Under the pieces are notes generated by a model. It ran no database searches, was not told the origin of the DNA, and saw only the letters and a list, made by a program, of their open reading frames with translations. A stretch of 64,000 bases of DNA from JASHUC01 sp035523875 (GTDB taxonomy: Bacteria; Pseudomonadota; Gammaproteobacteria; Steroidobacterales; Steroidobacteraceae): positions 1-64,000 of the forward strand of contig DATKPY010000014.1 in the NCBI GenBank assembly GCA_035523875.1, given 5' to 3'. Every line of letters starts with the position of its first letter. The stretch's first letter is position 1. The position numbers and the translations under genes were made by a program. This document shows, in pieces, positions 57,402 through 64,000 of this stretch.

Positions 57402-58295
57402 CTAGCTGCGAAACCGGAGCGCATCGACCACGAGCGCAAACGCCGACGACGACTGGCTGCGGCTCGGGTAATAGAGGTGGTATCCCGAGAACGACGGGCA
57501 CCAATCGGTGAGTGTGCGGACAAGCCGGCCAGCCGCCACATGGGCTTGAACCTCATCCTCCGGGAGATACGCGAGTCCGAGCCCGGCGAGCGCGGCGTTC
57601 AACCGCAGGGCGATGTTGTTGAATACGAGCTGCCCTTCGACATGGACGTTGAGCTCGCGCCCGTTCCTCGCGAACTCCCACGCATAAAGCCCTCCGAAGG
57701 TGGGGAGACGCAGATTGATGCAGTCGTGCCCGGTCAGATCCCGCGGCGTTTGCGGTCGCTTTCTTCTCTCAAAGTACGCAGGTGACCCCACGACCGCCAT
57801 GCGCATGTCCGGTCCGATGCGAACCGCAATCATGTCCTTCGCGATCTGCTCTCCGAGGCGAACACCGGCATCGAAGCGCTCGGCAACGATATCGGTCAGC
57901 CCGTAATCGACGATCACCTCGACGTGGATGTCGCGATGATCCGGCAAGACCCGTTGCAGCGCGGGCCACAGGATCGCGTTGGCCGCGTGCTCACCGGCCG
58001 TAATGCGGATGTTCCCCGCGGGCTTGTCCCGCAGATCGCTCAATGCCGAGATCTCCGCCTCGATCTCCGCAAACCGAGGAGCCGCCGTCCGAAGTAGCCG
58101 CTCGCCGGCCTCGGTTGGCGAGACGCTGCGTGTGGTCCGCGCCAGCAAGCGAACGCCGAGTCGCAGCTCGAGCCCGCGGATCGTGTGACTCAGCGCGGAT
58201 TGCGATACCCCGAGCTTCGCGGCCGCCCTGGTGAAGCTGCGCTCGCGCGCAACGGACACGAAGGCCAACAGGTCGCTTACGTTGCGTTGCCGCAT
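57402..58295 (-). CDS. LysR-family transcriptional regulator
   Basis: A 297-residue regulator. The N-terminal winged helix-turn-helix reads LLAFVSVARERSFTRAAAKLGVSQSALSHTIRGLELRLGVRLLARTTRSVSPTEAG; the effector domain follows (PAGNIRITAGEHAANAILWPALQRVLPDHRDIHVEVIVDYGLTDIVAERFDAGVRLGE). It resembles regulators found next to oxidoreductase genes. It is divergent from an aldo/keto reductase gene over 106 bp and probably controls it. Confidence 0.95.
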   Translation of the reverse strand: MRQRNVSDLLAFVSVARERSFTRAAAKLGVSQSALSHTIRGLELRLGVRLLARTTRSVSPTEAGERLLRTAAPRFAEIEAEISALSDLRDKPAGNIRITAGEHAANAILWPALQRVLPDHRDIHVEVIVDYGLTDIVAERFDAGVRLGEQIAKDMIAVRIGPDMRMAVVGSPAYFERRKRPQTPRDLTGHDCINLRLPTFGGLYAWEFARNGRELNVHVEGQLVFNNIALRLNAALAGLGLAYLPEDEVQAHVAAGRLVRTLTDWCPSFSGYHLYYPSRSQSSSAFALVVDALRFRS

Positions 58296-58401
58296 TCATG
58301 AATTCCACTCATAGACTCAAGTGTATTTTGCCATCTAATCAGGCGCCTTCCCACTTGGTAATTTGGGCCGCGTTGCCCCGCGAACTTCTAAGGAGACGCA
58401 G
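58296..58401. promoter_or_regulatory. Shared LysR/aldo-keto reductase promoter region
   Basis: This AT-richer 106-bp divergent region contains the inverted pair CAAGTG (58318-58323) and CACTTG (58352-58357), 28 bp apart, a plausible operator for the LysR protein. AAGGAG before 58402 is the ribosome site of the reductase. Confidence 0.4.
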
Positions 58402-59385
58402 ATGGAGAGGCGAAAACTGGGAAAGAACGGTCCGGAGGTATCCGCTATCGGCTTCGGCTGTATGGGCTTGAACTTCGCGTATGGTCCAGCTCTCGACAAG
58501 CCGAGTGCAATCTCCCTCATCCGCACCGCCTTCGAGCTCGGAGTGACGCTGTTTGATACTGCCGAGGCCTACGGTCCCTTCACGAACGAGGAGACCGTCG
58601 GCGAAGCACTGGCTCCCATCCGCGACCAGGTGGTGATCGCCACGAAGTTCGGCTTCACGAACGGCGACACCACCGCCGGGCTCGACAGTCGCCCCGAGCG
58701 TATACGGGAAGTCGCCGACGCATCGCTCCAGCGACTGAGGACCGACCGCATCGACCTGTTCTATCAGCATCGCGTGGATCCGAATGTCCCCATGGAGGAC
58801 GTGGCGGGCACCGTTAGAGACCTGATTCGCCAGGGCAAGGTCAAACACTTCGGTCTCTCGGAAGCAGGCGTACAGTCGATCCGCCGTGCGCACACGGTCC
58901 ATCCGGTAGCGGCGCTGCAGAGCGAATATTCGCTGTGGTGGCGCGAGCCCGAAGCGCAGGTACTGCCCCTGTGCGAGGAGTTAGGCATCGGATTCGTTGC
59001 ATTCAGCCCGCTCGGCAAGGGCTTTCTCACCGGCAAGATCAACGAAAGCACGGCCTTCGCCAAGGACGACTTCCGCAACATCGTGCCGCGCTTCTCGCCT
59101 GCGGCGCGCAGAGCGAACCAGGCTCTCGTCGATCTGCTCGCATCGATGGCGTCGAAGAAGCGCGCGACCGCGGCACAGGTTGCCCTGGCATGGCTGCTCG
59201 TGCGAAAACCCTGGATCGTGCCGATTCCGGGGACCACGAAATTGCACCGACTGAAGGAGAACGTCGGAGCCGCAACGCTCGAGCTGACCGCGGACGACGT
59301 ACGCCAGATCGACGGCGCGCTGGCCGGCATCGCCGTTCAGGGTGACCGTTATCCGCCGCACCTGGCGGCGCGTGTCGGCAAGTGA
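58402..59385 (+). CDS. Aldo/keto reductase
   Basis: A 327-residue NADPH-dependent reductase from ATG 58402 (AAGGAG 8 nt upstream). The catalytic tetrad is Asp52, Tyr57, Lys82 and His123 (LFDTAEAYGP, VVIATKFGF, FYQHRVDPN). The C-terminal cofactor-binding segment is VPIPGTTKLHRLKENVGA. It is of the YhdN/AKR13-like type common next to LysR regulators and reduces small aldehydes or ketones. A second reductase gene follows after 74 nt. Confidence 0.95.
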   Translation: MERRKLGKNGPEVSAIGFGCMGLNFAYGPALDKPSAISLIRTAFELGVTLFDTAEAYGPFTNEETVGEALAPIRDQVVIATKFGFTNGDTTAGLDSRPERIREVADASLQRLRTDRIDLFYQHRVDPNVPMEDVAGTVRDLIRQGKVKHFGLSEAGVQSIRRAHTVHPVAALQSEYSLWWREPEAQVLPLCEELGIGFVAFSPLGKGFLTGKINESTAFAKDDFRNIVPRFSPAARRANQALVDLLASMASKKRATAAQVALAWLLVRKPWIVPIPGTTKLHRLKENVGAATLELTADDVRQIDGALAGIAVQGDRYPPHLAARVGK

Positions 59386-59459
59386 GACATCCGCGAGCGG
59401 GCGCCGGACGGACGAGCGCCGGGGCACGCGAGCGGGTTGGAGATGGGGAGACGGTTACC

Positions 59460-60428
59460 ATGAACACATCCTTGCTTACCCGACGGCAGTTCAATGCGCG
59501 CTTTACTGCGTTCGGAGCGTCGTTGCCCGCCCTCGGGGGATTGCTTGTCCAAGGCAGTGACCGAGCGGTTGCCGCCACCGGCGCATCGGCGAACACCGGC
59601 GAGCATGCCGTCAGTTTTCCGGACGGCACCAGTGTCCCGGCCGTCGGCCAAGGCGCCTGGCATTTGGGACAGGGAAGGCATCCGCTCGCCGTCGAAGAAG
59701 AGGCGGTGCGCACCGGAGTTTCGCTCGGCATGACATTGATCGATACATCCGGAAACTACGGAGACGGCCGCTCCGAGCAATTCCTCGGTCGTGTGATCGC
59801 CGGTCGGCGCGACCGCGTATTCCTCGTCTCCAAGGTCGAGGCCGATGAAGTGGCCGGAGATGGCATCGCCCGCGCCTGCGCGGCGAGCCTCGCCCGTCTT
59901 GGCACCGACCATCTCGATCTCTATTTGCTGCATTCGCCAGTCCCGAGCACACAATTCTCCGCCGTCGTGGCCGGATTCGAACAACTCCGCGCGGCCGGGA
60001 AGATTCTCGCCTGGGGTGTATCCAACTTCGACACGGGTCAGATGGAGGATCTGTTCCGCGTTCCGGACGGGCATCGCTGTGCGACCAATCAAGTCCCGTA
60101 CAGTCTCCACAACCGTCGCATTGAGCGCGACCTTCTGCCCTGGTGCGCGCAGCACGGCATGCCGGTGATGGCGTATTCTCCGCTCGGCGGCGACCATCAT
60201 CTGCTGGTCGGCGACCGCGCGCTCGAGCAGCTCGGCGCTGCGCGCCAGTGCTCGGCGGCCGCTGTCGCGCTTGCGTGGGTGATCCGCGGTGGAAACGTCA
60301 TCGCAATTCCCGAATCGGGCTCTCCACTGCATACCAAGGAGAATGCGCAGGCGCTTTCACTGACACTGACCCCGCGTGACCTGCGCACATTGGGTTCGGC
60401 GTATCCAGGACCCTCGGGCGCAACCTAG
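59460..60428 (+). CDS. Aldo/keto reductase with a twin-arginine signal
   Basis: A 322-residue protein. The first ~38 residues look like a Tat signal (LLTRRQFNARFTAFGASLPALGGLLVQG, ending AVA), which is unusual for this cytoplasmic NADPH-using family. The catalytic set Asp95, Tyr100, Lys125 and His158 is complete (LIDTSGNYGDG, FLVSKVEADE, LYLLHSP). GGGGAG lies about 10 nt before ATG 59460. If exported it would have to fold with bound cofactor, as Tat substrates do. It shares the LysR-controlled operon. Confidence 0.88.
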   Translation: MNTSLLTRRQFNARFTAFGASLPALGGLLVQGSDRAVAATGASANTGEHAVSFPDGTSVPAVGQGAWHLGQGRHPLAVEEEAVRTGVSLGMTLIDTSGNYGDGRSEQFLGRVIAGRRDRVFLVSKVEADEVAGDGIARACAASLARLGTDHLDLYLLHSPVPSTQFSAVVAGFEQLRAAGKILAWGVSNFDTGQMEDLFRVPDGHRCATNQVPYSLHNRRIERDLLPWCAQHGMPVMAYSPLGGDHHLLVGDRALEQLGAARQCSAAAVALAWVIRGGNVIAIPESGSPLHTKENAQALSLTLTPRDLRTLGSAYPGPSGAT

Positions 60429-60429
60429 C

Positions 60430-61341
60430 GTGGCCTCAAGCGCTTACATACTCTCACTGCCGGAGCGCGCGATCCGCACCGCCCTCGGCTTCAGCGCCGG
60501 TCTGTTGCGCGAAGTGACCGAGGTGGCGCTGCCGGCGGCCGTGCGCCGCAGCGCGCTGTACAAGACCCTGGTCGACACGACCCTGCGCTACCTGATCGAA
60601 CAAGTCGGCGGCACGAAGGGTGTCTATCGCAGCGAGCAACCGCATCCGGATCGCTTCCTTGCGAGGCGCGGAGTCGGTCACGCGATAGAACTGCTCGGCA
60701 TTGTCGCTTTTCGAGTTTCACCGGTGTGGGCGCTCGCGGCGCTCGCCGATCTGAGCGGCCTGGGGCGCCATCTCATTCCGGAAATCGCGAGTGCGCTCAA
60801 GGAGGAAGGCCTCCTCGACGAGGCGACACAGTTTGAGAGCGTGGACCAGCTGTTGGACGGGCTTGAGCGGACCTCCTCACGGCTCGCCCAAGCGATCAAC
60901 GCCCCGCCGCTCAATGTCGCGGAACTGCGCAAGGAATGGCAGGCGATTCGCAGCCAGGCGCAAAGCGCCAAGCCGCCGCGGTCCCCGTCCCCCACTGCGA
61001 TCGCCAAGCAGTGGAAGGACATCAAGCAAGAGTCGACGCGCCAGGGACGATCGATCTACGAGACGTCATCTCTCATGGCGATCGCAGCCGTCCGTGCGCT
61101 GCCCAACCGAGTCCGTTGGCTCTCGGCATCCACACGCGTCACTGCGCGGCGCACCGGGAAGGTCCTGGCGGCAGACCTTCTGGACGGCTACGGTCGGACC
61201 TTGAGCGAGTTGCGCAACGTGGGCTATAGCACCTACGCGAAACAGCAGCTGAGCCCGTACTTGCGCGCGTGCGTTGATCAGTTTTCATCGCAGCGGCGAA
61301 CATTCACGCAGCGTCTGCTCGAGCCAGCGCAAAAAGACTAG
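60430..61341 (+). CDS. Hypothetical protein of about 300 residues
   Basis: A 303-residue protein from GTG 60430, one base after the reductase stop. No signal peptide or known motif. It is mostly helical: ILSLPERAIRTALGFSAGLLREVTEVALPAAVRRSALYKTLVDTTLRYLIEQVGG, a hydrophobic stretch (VGHAIELLGIVAFRVSPVWALAALADLSGLG) that may associate with the membrane, and a proline-rich linker (AKPPRSPSPTAIAKQW). The family is not recognised, but its conserved-looking layout and operon position support a real gene. Confidence 0.75.
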   Translation: MASSAYILSLPERAIRTALGFSAGLLREVTEVALPAAVRRSALYKTLVDTTLRYLIEQVGGTKGVYRSEQPHPDRFLARRGVGHAIELLGIVAFRVSPVWALAALADLSGLGRHLIPEIASALKEEGLLDEATQFESVDQLLDGLERTSSRLAQAINAPPLNVAELRKEWQAIRSQAQSAKPPRSPSPTAIAKQWKDIKQESTRQGRSIYETSSLMAIAAVRALPNRVRWLSASTRVTARRTGKVLAADLLDGYGRTLSELRNVGYSTYAKQQLSPYLRACVDQFSSQRRTFTQRLLEPAQKD

Positions 61342-61460
61342 AGTGCGCCGGGGCGGACCTCGCCACCACCAGCCAATCCCGCAAGGTTGCAACGCCTTCC
61401 ACCGTACCGCTTCCCGGCGGCACCCTCGGTGTACCTTCGACTACGGCTTCTGCGCTTCTC

Positions 61461-61775
61461 GTGGGCGCGCACAACGAAAGCGCAACCCTTTTGTACACGT
61501 TGGCTCTCCTGATGATCAGCCTCGCCGGGTTCTCGGCGCTCTTGTTGGCCCTCCGACCGGCCGCTGGAGCGAGGTTGTCGTTGCTTGACCGATATCTTGC
61601 AAAAACGGTCATGACGTACATTTTCGTAATGACGGCGGCAGCGCTGCTGCCGGCGCTGTTGGCGCAGTTGGCGCTCTACGACATTCAGGAAAAATGGCTT
61701 TGGCGAGACTCGGGTGTCCTTTTCGCACTACCGATGCTGTCTCTTGAGGTTACCAATCCGCGCAGTAGACGTTGA
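61461..61775 (+). CDS. Possible truncated membrane protein
   Basis: A 104-residue reading frame with two hydrophobic helices (LLYTLALLMISLAGFSALLLALRP; TVMTYIFVMTAAALLPALLAQLALY) followed by a charged end. The pattern is that of small hypothetical membrane proteins normally longer than this, so it may be a 3'-truncated remnant. The GTG start at 61461 has no clear ribosome site. Real coding is likely; function is not known. Confidence 0.45.
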   Translation: MGAHNESATLLYTLALLMISLAGFSALLLALRPAAGARLSLLDRYLAKTVMTYIFVMTAAALLPALLAQLALYDIQEKWLWRDSGVLFALPMLSLEVTNPRSRR

Positions 61776-61847
61776 TGTCATTCCTTCGGTAGACCATCTC
61801 GCCTGCGACCGCCTCAGCCACATCAGCCGATCCTGATGCTTCCCGGT

Positions 61848-63470
61848 TCAAGACTTGTGCTCCGCAGCTGCCAGAATCTCCACGGTCGCGACGCGGGCCG
61901 GATCCGCCGGGCCATGGCGCCCCCCGACCTCCGGCGCAGGTGTCCGTGCAAAGTCAAGAGCGGTCTTGCCGGTAGCATCGCGCAGCGTTGGATCCGCCCC
62001 GCGTTCCAGCAGGTGCTTCACCATCTGGTCCCAGCCCAGTCGTGCCGCGGCCATCAACGCAGTCTGGCCTTCCGCGTCGACACCTCGCCTGCCGGCAACC
62101 CGCGCGGTGTGGGTCTGGCTGTCCGTGACGCGATAGTTGACATTCGCGCCGGCATCCAGCAGCAGGTCAACCACTTTGATGGCGCGGGCCTGCAGGTCCG
62201 GCTGCTTCCGCTGCATGATCCGGATTTCATCGTTGGAGCCGGCGGCCAGCATCAGCGGGGTGAGCCGGAAGACATTGGGCAGGTCCGGCGCCGCGCCATG
62301 TGCCAGCAGCGCCTTGATCGCCACATCGTCGTAGCTCAGCGTTGCAACCAGCAGCGGCCCGGCGCCATCACGCAGCATGTAGTCCGCGAAGCGGCCGCGG
62401 CCGTTGGTGGTCGGCCGCATGCGGGTCAGCTGATGGTTCGGGTCAACCCCCATGGCGAGCAGACGGTTTACCACATCCATGCCTTTGAACTTACCCGGTG
62501 GGGGCGGGTCGCGGTCGGGCTGGTGTCCGAACGAGAGATCGGGTGGACCAAATCCCCACGGACCGGTGAAGGAGTTCATGTCCACGGCGACATACAGCGG
62601 AGTGCGGCCGTACATGTCCCATGCGCCTGGATTGGCTCCCCTGTCCAGCAAGAACATGGCAATGTCCCAGGCGCGGTTGTCGAGGGCGTTGAGGAGCGGT
62701 GTGATGCCTTCCGGATTGGGCTCCTCGATATCGGCACCCGCCTTCACCAGCGATACCGCGCAGCGGTAGCAGCGGGCACGCATCGCATACAGCAGGGCGG
62801 TGAACCCGCCACCCTGGCGGAACTGCGCGCGTGGCTCGGAGGTGATCTGTCGCGGCCAGTCGTCGTACTTCGCGCGCAGGTTGATCTCCTTGCTCGCACC
62901 GTGTTTGAGCAGCAGATCGACCAGGTCAGGATGGTTTTCCGCGGCCGCCCACATCAGCGCCGTCTGGCCGCGGAACCGCTCCACGGTGTTCACGGATGCG
63001 CCATGGGCAATGAGCATCTGCGCGATCGGCAGCGAACCGACGCTGGAGGCCAGCATCAGGGCAGTCTGCCCATCCGAGTTGGGCGATTCCGGATCGGCCC
63101 CCGCATCGAGCAGCATCTTCACCATGTCGGCGTCCGCAACCTTGACCGCCTCCTCCAGTGGCGAGCTGCCGAAGCGGTTGCTGACCCGGGCCTTGGCGCC
63201 TTTTTTCAGCAGCGCACGGACCATCTCATGATCGACCGTGTAGGTCGCCCACATCAACGGGGTGGAACCATCGGGATCTGCTGCATTGACGTCGATATCA
63301 GGTGAGGTGATCGCGGCCAGCGCCGCATCACGCTCCCCGGCACGGATGAGATCGGAGAGCGTCTGCGGTTCAGAGGCGTACGCAGATGCAGACACGCCGA
63401 TCGACAGCACGCCCAGAATGACACCCAACAAAGCAGACCGGCTCGCCGCACGGATAGAATCAGTCACCAT
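61848..63470 (-). CDS. Secreted ankyrin-repeat protein
   Basis: A 540-residue protein from ATG 63470, with AGGGAGAAGG just upstream and a signal peptide (ALLGVILGVLSIGVSASAYA). About ten ankyrin repeats follow, several with the consensus GSTPLMWATYTVDHEMVRALLKKGA, GQTALMLASSVGSLPIAQMLIAHGA and GQTALMAAARLGWDQMVKHLLERGA. A cysteine pair in RARCYRCAVSL and a proline-rich insert (DRDPPPPGKFKG) break the array. It is likely a periplasmic binding scaffold. Ankyrin proteins are common in some soil proteobacteria, often near catalases; the partner here is unknown. Confidence 0.93.
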   Translation of the reverse strand: MVTDSIRAASRSALLGVILGVLSIGVSASAYASEPQTLSDLIRAGERDAALAAITSPDIDVNAADPDGSTPLMWATYTVDHEMVRALLKKGAKARVSNRFGSSPLEEAVKVADADMVKMLLDAGADPESPNSDGQTALMLASSVGSLPIAQMLIAHGASVNTVERFRGQTALMWAAAENHPDLVDLLLKHGASKEINLRAKYDDWPRQITSEPRAQFRQGGGFTALLYAMRARCYRCAVSLVKAGADIEEPNPEGITPLLNALDNRAWDIAMFLLDRGANPGAWDMYGRTPLYVAVDMNSFTGPWGFGPPDLSFGHQPDRDPPPPGKFKGMDVVNRLLAMGVDPNHQLTRMRPTTNGRGRFADYMLRDGAGPLLVATLSYDDVAIKALLAHGAAPDLPNVFRLTPLMLAAGSNDEIRIMQRKQPDLQARAIKVVDLLLDAGANVNYRVTDSQTHTARVAGRRGVDAEGQTALMAAARLGWDQMVKHLLERGADPTLRDATGKTALDFARTPAPEVGGRHGPADPARVATVEILAAAEHKS

Positions 63471-63883
63471 TGCCTTCTCCCTCGCAATCGCGTTTAGAGC
63501 CGCGAATCGCCCACTGCGCATGCACGTGCACACGAAGGACCTACCACGCACCCCTCAGGTCGTAACGCAAGTATCGCGCTGCAGCTCGTGGCGCAGGCGC
63601 TGCGGCCCAACACTGTCGTTGCGGATGTCGCCCAGAAACACGGGATTCATGGCAACCTGCCGCGACAGTGGATCAGCGCAGCCAACCTTGCGTTCCCCAA
63701 AAGCTGAAACCCCCTCGGGTCGATTGCTTCGCCGCGGACTTTCCCAAGCCGGAGTCATCGGTAGAATTCCGGTAGACTTCAGCGGCGAAAAGGCCGGCGT
63801 ATTCCTGCAAAATTCTGCAGGGTCTTCAATCCAACAGCACGTAACGCTCCGTCTTCCCGCTGGCAACAGGGTCACTCCTGCGA
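63471..63883. other. Non-coding stretch with possible mobile-element remains
   Basis: 413 bp between the ankyrin gene start and the msrA stop. I see no credible gene. The part from about 63765 to 63830 (around GCGGCGAAAAGGCCGGCGTA and ATTCCTGCAAAATTCTGCAG) looks like sequence I have seen at the edges of IS21-type elements in other genomes, so it may be a decayed insertion-sequence end. This is recollection, not proof. The promoter of the ankyrin gene should lie at the left end. Confidence 0.3.
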
Positions 63884-64000
63884 CTACGCCTTCTCCCCCG
63901 CCCGTAACTCCGCGGATCTGAAGCTGACCCGGCACGAGTGATCCGGGCAATATCCGTCCGGATTCTTCGCCAAGTACTGCTGGTGATAGTACGCCCGATG
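63884..64000 (-). CDS. msrA: Peptide methionine sulfoxide reductase A, C-terminal end
   Basis: Only the last 38 residues are inside the window; the gene enters from the right edge. They read YYHQQYLAKNPDGYC and then end CPDHSCRVSF plus a short tail, stop at 63884. YHQQYLAKNP-GYC is the conserved C-terminal part of MsrA, with the tyrosine that helps bind the substrate and a resolving cysteine. MsrA repairs S-methionine sulfoxide in proteins. The catalytic cysteine region lies outside the window. Confidence 0.85.
   Translation of the reverse strand, partial: HRAYYHQQYLAKNPDGYCPDHSCRVSFRSAELRAGEKA

Noticed and set aside
61836..63305. 489-codon open frame on the plus strand
   Set aside because: Shadow of the ankyrin gene on the opposite strand; the ankyrin repeats are unmistakable.
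63555..63950. 131-codon frame on the minus strand near the right edge
   Set aside because: It overlaps the msrA end, has no ribosome site and no protein-like pattern.

Overview
The window is 64 kb of high-GC bacterial DNA, roughly two thirds G+C by eye. Genes lie close together and many overlap as ATGA or GTGA. The gene set suggests a free-living, aerobic, Gram-negative proteobacterium: an RND efflux system with an outer-membrane lipoprotein, multiheme cytochrome c, Tat-exported enzymes, an OpgD-type glucan protein, monomeric isocitrate dehydrogenase and KatG. A gammaproteobacterium of the Steroidobacter/Nevskia sort is my guess from protein style; the sequence does not prove it. I saw no tRNA, rRNA, CRISPR array, complete insertion sequence or phage.

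Layout. 0-6 kb: the end of a DUF2126 transglutaminase-like protein, an ATP-grasp/alpha-E fusion and a second transglutaminase form a conserved but poorly understood peptide-modification operon. 6-8 kb: a 1-Cys peroxiredoxin and a fosmidomycin-resistance-type MFS pump. 8.3-16.3 kb: a complete RND tripartite efflux operon with its own response regulator and sensor kinase. 16.3-23.5 kb: a GyrI-like protein that has lost its AraC helix-turn-helix, a YadGH-type ABC exporter, a quinone oxidoreductase, an amino-acid permease with a DUF885 peptidase, and a small secreted protein.

23.5-42.5 kb is the most unusual stretch. It carries four paralogues (25.1, 26.6, 33.4 and 39.6 kb) of a secreted protein with two NTF2-like halves, whose pattern recalls the family lately named DUF8021. 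One copy is translationally coupled to a WbuC-type cupin, another to an MFS transporter. Around them lie an F420-type luciferase-like oxidoreductase, a PNPOx-like flavin protein, an operon of triheme cytochrome c, NTF2-like protein and OpgD, a cytoplasmic double-PAS chemoreceptor, YceI, an isochorismatase-like hydrolase, monomeric icd, and a decayed Baeyer-Villiger type monooxygenase. Together these look like an oxidative small-molecule pathway in the cell envelope that has been expanding and partly decaying.

42.7-53.4 kb: a carotenoid-cleavage-type oxygenase, GlsB-like membrane protein, KatG, a secreted beta-propeller, a TPR-sulfotransferase and a Tat-exported phospholipase C. 53.4-57.4 kb: small genes, including a receiver domain without its phosphorylation site, a tiny basic protein, an RRM RNA-binding protein with a long leader, and a DUF4279 protein. 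57.4-61.8 kb: a LysR regulator divergent from two aldo/keto reductases, one with a Tat signal, then two hypothetical proteins. 61.8-64 kb: a secreted ankyrin protein, a non-coding stretch and the 3' end of msrA on the minus strand.
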